Positions 36,277-42,659 of a DNA stretch of 43,522 nucleotides are shown one piece after another. Source of the DNA: Planctomycetes bacterium HGW-Planctomycetes-1 (GTDB lineage: Bacteria; Planctomycetota; Phycisphaerae; Sedimentisphaerales; UBA12454); contig PGYD01000008.1 in assembly GCA_002839495.1 (NCBI GenBank), forward strand, positions 1 to 43,522, in the 5' to 3' direction. The notes beneath the pieces were generated by a model. That model was not told the origin of the DNA and ran no database searches. It saw only the letters and a list, made by a program, of their open reading frames with translations. Position 1 is the first letter of the stretch, and each line of letters begins with the position of its first letter. The position numbers were made by a program, and so were the translations under genes.

Positions 36277-36617
36277 TTTGAAACAACTCCTTTACCTTTG
36301 CACTTAAGACAGGGCATTGCACTATCTATTGCTGCACCCGTGCCTTCACATTTAGGGCACCATTCAGTTGGGCCTTTGGGAGCTGTAACCACACCTTTAC
36401 CGTTACAAACTGTGCAGGTAATCCGTGTGCTATGATAAACCCCGCTGCCTTTGCAAAAAGCACATCTAATCACCGGCTCTACGACCTCAACTTTACCTGT
36501 GCCGCCGCAGACCTGGCAGGTTGCACGTTCACTCAGTAAGTCAAAGGGGTCTTTTCCCGCACCTTTGCAAAAAGCGCACGTTATCTGGGCCGTAGCAGAT
36601 GTTGTTGTCTGGCTCAT
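36273..36617 (-). CDS. DnaJ-type zinc-finger protein, copy 1 (six CxxC motifs, no J-domain)
   Basis: 114 aa. The motifs CAFCKGAG (from residue 14), CQVCGGTG, CAFCKGSG, CTVCNGKG, CPKCEGTG and CLKCKGKG fill almost the whole protein. It has the DnaJ cysteine-rich pattern, with 12 cysteines rather than 8, and no J-domain. It is paralogous to the protein at 34289. GAGGTATTAAATT supports the start. It is followed by a four-base overlap with a small helical protein gene. Confidence 0.88.
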   Translation of the reverse strand: MSQTTTSATAQITCAFCKGAGKDPFDLLSERATCQVCGGTGKVEVVEPVIRCAFCKGSGVYHSTRITCTVCNGKGVVTAPKGPTEWCPKCEGTGAAIDSAMPCLKCKGKGVVSK

Positions 36618-36642
36618 AATTTAATACCTCCATGAACTCGTG

Positions 36643-36678
36643 CTACGTAGCGAAGTAACTCGCTACTTCGCAGAGTAG
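36643..36678. repeat. Hairpin upstream of zinc-finger copy 1
   Basis: GCGAAGTA-ACTCGC-TACTTCGC is an 8-bp perfect stem extended by CTAC/GTAG. It lies in the 203-base gap 36618-36820, the second largest gap of the operon, beside the 82-base repeat. It may be a partial terminator or RNA-processing site. Confidence 0.45.
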
Positions 36679-36733
36679 TATTTATACTTACACTTCCCTG
36701 GCTTTTCGGCCAACGACAGCTCGGCGCTACTCC

Positions 36734-36815
36734 TGTCATTGCGAGCGCAGCGAAGCAATCTCAAAACATAGCGGATGAGATTGCCACGGCCTGCTTCGCA
36801 GGCCTCGCAATGACA
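36734..36815. repeat. 82-base palindromic dispersed-type repeat
   Basis: It begins TGTCATTGCGAG and ends CTCGCAATGACA (12-bp perfect terminal inverted repeats), with inner GCAATCTCA/TGAGATTGC and a further hairpin GCCTGCTTCGCAGGC. Repeats opening 'TGTCATTGCGAGCG' are known as dispersed elements in many bacterial genomes. It lies directly after the gvpC stop. Confidence 0.75.
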
Positions 36816-36820
36816 AACGC

Positions 36821-37579
36821 TTAGACACCAACAGCAACTGTTTGCCTGCCGCTTTTGCTCTTTGTTGAGGTCTTCTTTTTACCTTGTGCCGTGCCTTTGC
36901 TCTTCGGTGAGGTTCTCTTTTTGCCCCGGGCCTTGCGAGTTGCCTGCTTAACTGTGGCCACCTTTTCACCAGCATCAATCTTAAAACCGGCTTTTCTTGA
37001 CCTGGCCATAGTAGCAGACATGCTTTGCCACGCCTTCCTGGCCTGTGCCATATTAGAGCCGCACTCCTTCAAGAACATCCTGGTTTCCTTAACGATACCT
37101 TCCACATACTTAGCCAGGTCTTTTTTGAGTTCTTCGCTCATATCAGCATGATCCTTGTTGAATTCTTTAAGCTTCTTGGCAACATAAGTCTCGATTTCCT
37201 TCACTTCTTTAGCAAGCCTGTCTTTGAGTTCTTCCGACATCTCGTTCCGGGCTTTCTGGAAACCATCCAGCATTGATTCTACGTCTTCAGTGAGATTCAC
37301 AACAAAATCGCTTAGACCTTTTGCTTGTTCCTTACTCATCTGCTGATGGTCCTTTTGGAACTTGCCGAGAAAACTTTGCACATTCTTGGATAGCTCCTTC
37401 ACAAAATTAGCCAAATCCCTGGCCTGTTCCGCAGCCATCTTCTTCCTATCCGTAGAAAATCCACTCAGAGTTTTGTGAGTGTCAGCTATCAGCTCACCCA
37501 CGGCTCTTAGCCGAACATCATTGGAAATAATGATGTTCTCCGTCAGTTTTTTCATGTCTTCTGCAATTGCCATTACCAT
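36821..37579 (-). CDS. gvpC: GvpC-like gas vesicle protein with 33-residue repeats and a lysine-rich tail
   Basis: The track ORF starts at 37603. The ATG at 37579 (MVMAIAEDM) follows AAAGGGGATTACAAA and gives 252 aa. Counting by hand, the middle consists of contiguous 33-residue units: one starting AAEQARDLANFVKEL, then SKEQAKGLSDFVVNL, SEELKDRLAKEVKEI and SEELKKDLAKYVEGI, each of the first three ending F-x-K-x-x-x-x-M. A weaker unit precedes them. Thirty-three residues is the period of cyanobacterial GvpC, which clamps the outside of the vesicle. The last ~50 residues are lysine/serine-rich (GKKRTSPKSKGTAQGKKKTSTKSKSG) and histone H1-like, unusual for GvpC. Confidence 0.82.
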   Translation of the reverse strand: MVMAIAEDMKKLTENIIISNDVRLRAVGELIADTHKTLSGFSTDRKKMAAEQARDLANFVKELSKNVQSFLGKFQKDHQQMSKEQAKGLSDFVVNLTEDVESMLDGFQKARNEMSEELKDRLAKEVKEIETYVAKKLKEFNKDHADMSEELKKDLAKYVEGIVKETRMFLKECGSNMAQARKAWQSMSATMARSRKAGFKIDAGEKVATVKQATRKARGKKRTSPKSKGTAQGKKKTSTKSKSGRQTVAVGV

Positions 37580-37595
37580 TTTGTAATCCCCTTTT

Positions 37596-38111
37596 CTAAA
37601 CATTTTGAAAATTGTTTGAATTTACATAAGAATTTGTTGCTTGCTTAATCTCTAACAACGGTATTCTCTCCGGTTCTTCGCTTTCTCCGAGAGGTGTAAT
37701 CATGCCCTCAATCTGAATTACTTGGCCCTTGTTATTAAAAACAGGTTCACCCTTATCATTGACATATCGCACTGAACCATCCTCGCCTGCTGGCGAAGTC
37801 TCGCCAAAGGCGGATTTGTGGACAATTCGGTACCCTATGTTAAAGGGCATTCCTTTATTTTTGCATCTGGCAAAAGCTGCAAAAACCCGCTCGTAATCAT
37901 CGGGGTGAATCATTTTCCCCCAAAGTTGTCTATCAGCCAGGATGTCGTCGGCATCATACCCGCATAGTTCTTTGATTTTCTCGCAGAAACATATAATGTC
38001 AGGTTTTTCTGAGGGCAGGGCAACATAAGGTATTTCGCCGAGGGCATCAATAAATCTGTGCAGCTCCTTTTTTAACTGTTCCAGAACATATTGGATTCTC
38101 GACTCTTGCAT
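37596..38111 (-). CDS. Lone PAS-domain protein in the gas-vesicle operon
   Basis: 171 aa. A helical N-terminus is followed by a PAS fold (about residues 35-145): CEKIKELCGYDADDILADRQLWGKMIHPDDYERVFAAFARCKNKGMPFNIGYRIVHK, then DGSVRYVNDKGEPVFNNKGQVIQIEGMITPL. Between YRIVHK and DGSVRYV the residues SAFGETSPAGE are an extra 11-residue insertion encoded by the 33-base repeat. There is no kinase or output domain, so it may sense a ligand or act by protein contact. AAGGGATAACAAG precedes the ATG. It lies between two GvpC-like genes. Confidence 0.82.
   Translation of the reverse strand: MQESRIQYVLEQLKKELHRFIDALGEIPYVALPSEKPDIICFCEKIKELCGYDADDILADRQLWGKMIHPDDYERVFAAFARCKNKGMPFNIGYRIVHKSAFGETSPAGEDGSVRYVNDKGEPVFNNKGQVIQIEGMITPLGESEEPERIPLLEIKQATNSYVNSNNFQNV
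37782..37814 (-). repeat. 33-bp palindromic element inside a coding region, copy 2
   Basis: On the minus strand it encodes SAFGETSPAGE, exactly 11 codons, splitting the conserved 'YRIVxK-DGSVRYV' of the PAS domain. It matches 28 of 33 bases with 10084-10116; the differences are the four spacer bases and one A/G. Confidence 0.85.
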
Positions 38112-38115
38112 CTTG

Positions 38116-38694
38116 TTATCCCTTTAAATATGTTAAAGATTTCAACCCTTTTTCATCACTCTTGACCATTTTTTCTCTCGAGCGGCCAAATAGATTTCCC
38201 AATTTATCGGCAAAACTGCCGGCAATATCTCGGGCGAACTTAATCGGATGAATGGTTAAAGTGCCGTCGGTTTCAGCTAAAGCTTTGTCAAACTCCTTTA
38301 ATTTCTGTCCCACACAGGTTTCAAGCCCCTTTATTTCCTCATCAACCTTTTCTTCAAAGGTCTGATTCTCCTGAAAACGCCTGAGCAATGAACGCACATT
38401 CTCGGTTACAGTCTTAACGAAAATTGGAAATTCAGTTGCAGCGTTCACCTGCCTGTCGGTCATCTGCTCCTGATTTCTGTTTTTGCGGTCTTTGAGAAAG
38501 TAAAACTTGGCGAGCATATTATTCAAATTCATGGTCAAATCCTTTACAAAATTTTCCATTCTTCGCACCTGCTCATCGGCTTTTCTTTCCTTTTTCGATT
38601 GCTCCATGGCCTTTTGGGTATTAGCCAGCAAAACATCCAGGACTTCTGCCTGCATCTGGTAAAAATTTATAATATTATTTATGATACCTCTCAT
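38116..38694 (-). CDS. GvpC-like coiled-coil protein, paralog 2
   Basis: The track start at 38703 is a TTG right after an in-frame TGA. The ATG at 38694 (MRGIINNIINFYQ) is more likely, giving 192 aa. Segments EQVRRMENFVKDLTMNLNNMLAKF, FPIFVKTVTENVRSLLRRFQENQ and EEIKGLETCVGQKLKEFDKALAET line up with the 33-residue repeats of the GvpC-like protein at 36821, though the spacing is less regular. The C-terminus (KFARDIAGSFADKLGNLFGRSREKM) is unrelated. A strong AGGAGG site upstream instead serves a 12-codon out-of-frame ORF (38713-38675). Confidence 0.7.
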   Translation of the reverse strand: MRGIINNIINFYQMQAEVLDVLLANTQKAMEQSKKERKADEQVRRMENFVKDLTMNLNNMLAKFYFLKDRKNRNQEQMTDRQVNAATEFPIFVKTVTENVRSLLRRFQENQTFEEKVDEEIKGLETCVGQKLKEFDKALAETDGTLTIHPIKFARDIAGSFADKLGNLFGRSREKMVKSDEKGLKSLTYLKG

Positions 38695-38714
38695 AATTAC
38701 CAATCATCCGCATT

Positions 38715-39470
38715 TTATGCCTCCTGCAGCACAGCAAGACGCTCCCGTTCAGTTTCTGTGCGTTTGGCCTTGAATTCACCAAGCATATCCTTAACTTCCT
38801 GACGTCTTCGCTCCTGGCAGGCTATGCGTTCTTTTCGCTGCCTCTTGAACTCGGTAAGCATTGCCTTAAAATCCCTTATTTTCAGGTCTTCTCCCCTCGC
38901 TAAAAGGTCTCCGAGCATTTCCGATGTTTGCTGCTGACCTTGTTGGAACTCTTTCAGTTTCGAAGTAACCTCGATTTTGCTTTCATCCTGCTTTGTTAGG
39001 ATTTCTTTAATCAATGTTTGCAGTTCCTTGACCTCTTGAGCCTGGCCTTGGGTAAGTGCATCTTTAAAGCTTTTCAAGCCTTCCCTCAATTGCTGTGCCA
39101 GCTTTGTTTGCTCGCCAAGATATTCTTTAGACAGCTTCCTTATTTCCTGCTCACTTTGTTCCTGGTATAAAGAGATAATATTCATCATTCTGTCGAAATC
39201 TTTCTTTCGCAGAGACCCGTTCCTGGCAAGATTTTCTTTGAGCTGGTCATTGATTTTTTCACGTTCCTGCCTCTTGCTAAGAAGAGATTCCTGAAAATCC
39301 TCGAAGATTTGACCGGTGGTTTCGAAAAATGCTTCCACCATTTGTATCCTCGCTTCGTAGGAAGAAATTATATTCTCAAGAACATTTTCTTTGGCGGCTA
39401 ACAGTATTGTCCCGGCTTTGTCTTCCATATATTTCTTTCGTGATATTTCTTTAATAGCAAGAAGAGGCAT
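38715..39470 (-). CDS. GvpC-like coiled-coil protein, paralog 3
   Basis: 251 aa and almost wholly helical and charged. Its N-terminal ENVLENIISSYEARIQMVEAFFETTGQIFEDFQESL resembles the same region of the GvpC-like protein at 36821 (LTENIIISNDVRLRAVGELIADTHKTLSGF). Later parts hold two similar units, LRKKDFDRMMNII and LKIRDFKAMLTEF, followed by EVKDMLGEFKAKR. No strict 33-residue period is seen. The start is uncertain: the ATG 14 codons downstream (MEDKAGTILLA) is also possible and neither has a strong ribosome site. It is the second gene after gvpA, the classic gvpC position, so a shell-associated role is likely. Confidence 0.72.
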   Translation of the reverse strand: MPLLAIKEISRKKYMEDKAGTILLAAKENVLENIISSYEARIQMVEAFFETTGQIFEDFQESLLSKRQEREKINDQLKENLARNGSLRKKDFDRMMNIISLYQEQSEQEIRKLSKEYLGEQTKLAQQLREGLKSFKDALTQGQAQEVKELQTLIKEILTKQDESKIEVTSKLKEFQQGQQQTSEMLGDLLARGEDLKIRDFKAMLTEFKRQRKERIACQERRRQEVKDMLGEFKAKRTETERERLAVLQEA

Positions 39471-39552
39471 TTCTTGGCGAATTATGCTTTTTGCTCCCCC
39501 AGTAGCGACGCATAAGGATAACTCGGCAAGAACCCTCTTTACGTACCTATCC

Positions 39553-39759
39553 TTATGCTGCTGTTGCTGTCAAACCGATAGCTTCGGCATACTTCAAGTA
39601 GGTCTCGACTGAAGCCGCTACAACTCTGGCTTCGATGGCAAGTATTTCAATACCTACCAAAGAGACTCTTACCCAGGCATCAACTACGATACCCTTGTCC
39701 AGAATCCTGTCAATGACTTCGACCAGACTGCTCGAACCAATTGCTTTTTCTACTGCCAT
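39553..39759 (-). CDS. gvpA: Major gas vesicle shell protein GvpA
   Basis: The track ORF opens at 39816, but the ATG at 39759 follows AGGAGCATTACC and starts [63 protein letters not shown], a textbook GvpA of 68 aa. GvpA forms the ribbed, gas-permeable vesicle wall. It is the first gene of the operon and is preceded by a terminator-like hairpin in its leader, which suggests controlled read-through. Confidence 0.97.
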   Translation of the reverse strand: MAVEKAIGSSSLVEVIDRILDKGIVVDAWVRVSLVGIEILAIEARVVAASVETYLKYAEAIGLTATAA

Positions 39760-39796
39760 GGTAATGCTCCTTTCTTTCCGCTTTCGCAGAAAGTAA

Positions 39797-39831
39797 TAAA
39801 AAATAAAAAAACGCACGCTACATACGTGCGT
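39797..39831 (-). terminator. Terminator-like hairpin in the gvpA leader (possible attenuator)
   Basis: On the minus strand ACGCACG-TATGTAG-CGTGCGT is a perfect 7-bp stem, followed at once by TTTTTTATTTTTTATT. It lies only ~50 bases before the gvpA start, downstream of any promoter in the 39832-40285 region. A second small hairpin CTTTC-TGC-GAAAG follows just before the ribosome site. Confidence 0.7.
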
Positions 39832-39953
39832 TTAAATTCAGTTTATTTACTTCGATAACATTGCGGGTGTTTTCCATATTATATCTTAACTTTAACGTCC
39901 ATTCACGGTCTCTTAAGTAAAAGCCAACATTCAATATTCCTGTCGCTGATTCT

Positions 39954-39978
39954 TGTATTCGACAATACAGGATATTGT
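39954..39978. promoter_or_regulatory. Overlapping inverted repeats upstream of gvpA
   Basis: TGTATT-CGAC-AATACA (39954-39969) overlaps ACAATA-CAGGA-TATTGT (39962-39978). The shared half-site makes a compact three-part array, a plausible binding site for the adjacent NarL-type regulator about 200 bases before gvpA. Confidence 0.45.
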
Positions 39979-40151
39979 TCATAAGAAGCCTTTGGCTGTT
40001 TTAATGAGCCTTAGGGGCGTAAAAACTTCAGGCGGGACTGTGCGGATAAAAGTTAATTTGACAAGTTTGTGTGGTTGAAATGGGCTTTCTTGAAAGAATT
40101 AGACTTGATAATGAGGAATTGTGGGGTTTTTAATACTGATATCCCTTTTTC

Positions 40152-40185
40152 ACAAAAAGATGGAGGACAAAAACTAAACCCTCCA
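40152..40185 (-). terminator. Terminator after the response-regulator gene
   Basis: On the minus strand TGGAGG...CCTCCA (6-bp stem, 13-base loop) is followed by TCTTTTTG. It lies 100 bases past the response-regulator stop and would separate the two-component transcript from gvpA. Confidence 0.55.
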
Positions 40186-40234
40186 AGGGAGCTTTCTGTT
40201 ATAGCCTTTGGTTATAACGATACACCTTTGGAGT

Positions 40235-40245
40235 GGGGGGGGGGG
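40235..40245. repeat. 11-base G homopolymer
   Basis: G x 11 on the plus strand, 41 bases downstream of the response-regulator stop. It is one of two 11-base G/C tracts in the window; the other is at 42654-42664. Confidence 0.85.
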
Positions 40246-40285
40246 TAAAACTGTCAAAAAAAATTTGCCAAATCCTAAAATTTTC

Positions 40286-40936
40286 TTAAACCGTGGTTAA
40301 CCCTTCGCGAATAGCATACTTAGTCAGGTCTGCGAGGTTATCAATTTGAGTTTTTTCCATAATCTGCCTGCGGTTTGCTTCGATGGTCTTAACGCTCAGG
40401 CCAAGTTGGGCAGCAACCTGTTTTGCCGAATGGCCCTCGGTCAAAAGCTGAAGCATCTGTTTTTCTTTCGGAGTCAGGATTTCCTTAAACCTATTCGCTG
40501 AATCGAAAATAGCATTTTTTGTGATGCCCTCCAGAACAATATTTGCGATTTGGGGACTGAGGTACGACTGATTGTTCATAACTATTTTAATGGCCCGGAC
40601 TAAATCTTCAAATACACACTCTTTGAGCATATACCCCGATACGCCTGCCCTTACCATATCCAGCACAAACTCCCTATTGGCATGTACTGACAAAGCCAGA
40701 ACCTTAGTTTCCGGCAATTCCTCCCTGATTTGACGTGTGGCTTCAATACCGTTTAATACGGGCATGCTTACATCCATAATAACCACATCAGGCCGAAGCT
40801 GACGGGTTAATTCCACTGCGTGCAATCCGTTATCGGCTTCGCCAACCACTTCCATATCACCTTGTTTTTCAATCAAAGAGGCAATTCCCTGCCGGAGTAT
40901 TCCATGATTATCCGCCACTAAAATCCTTATGCTCAT
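40286..40936 (-). CDS. NarL/FixJ-family response regulator
   Basis: 216 aa. The receiver domain (1-~120) has the phospho-acceptor Asp55 in VVIMDVSMPVLNG and the switch lysine in GYMLKE. The first acidic pair is reduced to one Asp plus Asn (VADNHG). The C-terminal LuxR-type HTH (~150-215) reads LTPKEKQMLQLLTEGHSAKQVAAQLGLSVKTIEANRRQIMEKTQI. It starts 2 bases after the kinase stop behind AGGGGGTAATT, so the two form one operon. The gas-vesicle operon begins ~530 bases downstream in the same direction and is the likely target. Confidence 0.93.
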   Translation of the reverse strand: MSIRILVADNHGILRQGIASLIEKQGDMEVVGEADNGLHAVELTRQLRPDVVIMDVSMPVLNGIEATRQIREELPETKVLALSVHANREFVLDMVRAGVSGYMLKECVFEDLVRAIKIVMNNQSYLSPQIANIVLEGITKNAIFDSANRFKEILTPKEKQMLQLLTEGHSAKQVAAQLGLSVKTIEANRRQIMEKTQIDNLADLTKYAIREGLTTV

Positions 40937-40938
40937 AA

Positions 40939-42633
40939 TTACCCCCTATCGAATGGTTTTTCTGCATTTTTTCCGCGTTTTATTGGTGCTATAAGCCTGA
41001 CATGTGTGCCCTGGCCGGGTTTAGACTTTATCTCAATACTGCCGCCAAGATAGCTCAGCCTCTCGCGAATACTGAAAAGCCCGAAGCCTCCGGTTTTGTT
41101 CAACTGCGGCGATGGTATGAAACCGACTCCATCATCTGTAACCTCAATTCTTACCTTATCGTTGTCCCTGCTGACCGAAACCTTAACATTTTTGGCTTGT
41201 GCGTGTTTGACTATGTTGACCAGCAGTTCCCGCACCGCTCTGTATAACAGGGCACGGACATCATCGTCCAGAGGTTTTGGCTGCTTGTCATCCTCAAATT
41301 CAGTGCGGATTTTGTGTTTTTGCTCAACTTCCTCGTGGAGCCATTCTCTTATAGCGGCTTCAAGCCCTAATTCATATAAAGTGGGTGAGCTCAAATCAAA
41401 TGTCAATGTGCGTGTGTCGCCTATTATCCGGTCAAGATTCCGGTAAATTTCATCTAAGGATTTGGTAAGCTCTGATGGTAAATTTTCCTTTGGCAATGAG
41501 CCTAAATCAATCTTGAAAAGAATTAACTGCTGAGTAATCTGGTCATGCAGTTCAACGGCCAGACGTCTGCGTTCACGCTCTTCTGTTAGAGACATTTCCG
41601 ATGTAAGGTCCCGAAGCCGTTTTTGGTAGTCTAACAGCCTTTTCTGGGCCTGCCTTTGTGCTGTGATATCCCAGAAAACACCTAATATTCCGATTGTCTC
41701 ACCTTTTTCATCTTTCACGGGTGTTTTGACGGTATGAACGAATATCTCTTTTCCTCGTTGTACATATTTGTCGTTAATGTCCTCAATCTTGCCGGATTTC
41801 ATTATCCTTTTGTCATCGGCTCTATATTTCTTAGCTAATTCTTCTGGAAAGAAGTCATAATCTGTCTTGCCTCCAATTTCTGCTGCCTTGATTTTTAAAT
41901 CCACCGCATAGTTCTCATTGCAGGATATATAAACGGAGTTGGTATCCTTGAGGTATATTTTTTGAGGCAGGTTCTCGAGAAGCGTTTTATACTTGTTTTC
42001 ACTGACCTTCAGAGCTTTTTCAGCCTTTTTTCGTTTAGCGCTTTCAATTAATTCCCACTTGCCTTTGCGTCTGATAAGGGCCGAGCCGTGACTACCAATT
42101 ACATCTAAAATTTCAGATACACCACATTTATTTAAGGGGTAGGAACAAATTGCCAGCATCTGATAGTCATCAATCACACTGTCCACCTGTTTCTCATAAT
42201 CAGCAAAACACTTCCAGTCCTTTGCTTCAAGCCAGCCTGTATTACCTGCTACTCTTATGCCATTGAAACCGGCGGAAACAGCATGGGCGTTTCTTTCAAT
42301 CCAGGCTTTGAGAACTCTTTGCAGGTCAAAAACATCGTCTTGGAAATACCATTGCTTATGAGAGATGATTTCTATCTGGGCTTTTTCCAAGTACCGCTCA
42401 AAATCAGGTACAGCAACACTTAAAGCGTCCTTAGTTTTTTTTACTGTAAGAGGCTCAGAAGTTACCCACATACAGAACTCGTTGTTTTCCATGCCAGCCT
42501 TAAAGTAGGGAACAAGAATATCAATCAAATCCTGTTCGGTTTCATAGAACAAACAAAAGTGTGCGCCCCATGGAACATCGCCTAAGATATCGATCCCCGT
42601 TTTTCTATTAGATTGGTAACTCCTGTTCAGCAT
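40939..42633 (-). CDS. MEDS-PAS sensor histidine kinase (HisKA_3 type)
   Basis: The track ORF runs to 42870. The homology begins at MLNRSYQSNRKTGIDILGDVPWG, so I start at the ATG 42633 (564 aa); 42666 is an alternative and neither has a good ribosome site. Residues ~15-205 form a MEDS domain as in DcmR: AHFCLFYETEQDLIDILVPYFKAG, FNGIRVAGNTGWLEAKDW and MLAICSYPL. A PAS domain follows (~210-330), then HisKA_3 with phospho-histidine in RRRLAVELHDQITQQL and a HATPase with DDGVGF and GFGLFSIRERLSYLGG. No membrane segment is seen, so it senses inside the cell. It pairs with the NarL-type regulator. Confidence 0.9.
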   Translation of the reverse strand: MLNRSYQSNRKTGIDILGDVPWGAHFCLFYETEQDLIDILVPYFKAGMENNEFCMWVTSEPLTVKKTKDALSVAVPDFERYLEKAQIEIISHKQWYFQDDVFDLQRVLKAWIERNAHAVSAGFNGIRVAGNTGWLEAKDWKCFADYEKQVDSVIDDYQMLAICSYPLNKCGVSEILDVIGSHGSALIRRKGKWELIESAKRKKAEKALKVSENKYKTLLENLPQKIYLKDTNSVYISCNENYAVDLKIKAAEIGGKTDYDFFPEELAKKYRADDKRIMKSGKIEDINDKYVQRGKEIFVHTVKTPVKDEKGETIGILGVFWDITAQRQAQKRLLDYQKRLRDLTSEMSLTEERERRRLAVELHDQITQQLILFKIDLGSLPKENLPSELTKSLDEIYRNLDRIIGDTRTLTFDLSSPTLYELGLEAAIREWLHEEVEQKHKIRTEFEDDKQPKPLDDDVRALLYRAVRELLVNIVKHAQAKNVKVSVSRDNDKVRIEVTDDGVGFIPSPQLNKTGGFGLFSIRERLSYLGGSIEIKSKPGQGTHVRLIAPIKRGKNAEKPFDRG

Positions 42634-42644
42634 CCGTGCGAGGC

Positions 42645-42659
42645 CCTGACCTGCCCCCC
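42645..42659 (+). repeat. 15-base direct repeat, right copy
   Basis: CCTGACCTGCCCCCC, identical to 23132-23146. It lies just upstream of the kinase start and runs into the C11 tract. Confidence 0.5.

Larger units (their letters stand above)
39760..40285. other. 526-base regulatory region upstream of gvpA
   Basis: No gene is visible. Reading with the minus strand it holds: an 11-base C tract just after the response-regulator gene, an inverted repeat GTTATA/TATAAC, a terminator (around 40161-40185), overlapping inverted repeats at 39954-39978, and the leader hairpin at 39811-39831. I could not fix the gvpA promoter hexamers with confidence. Confidence 0.6.

Noticed and set aside
39760-39816. 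N-terminal extension of the gvpA ORF
   Set aside because: The canonical GvpA start MAVEKA has its own ribosome site; the upstream part is the leader hairpin and T-run.
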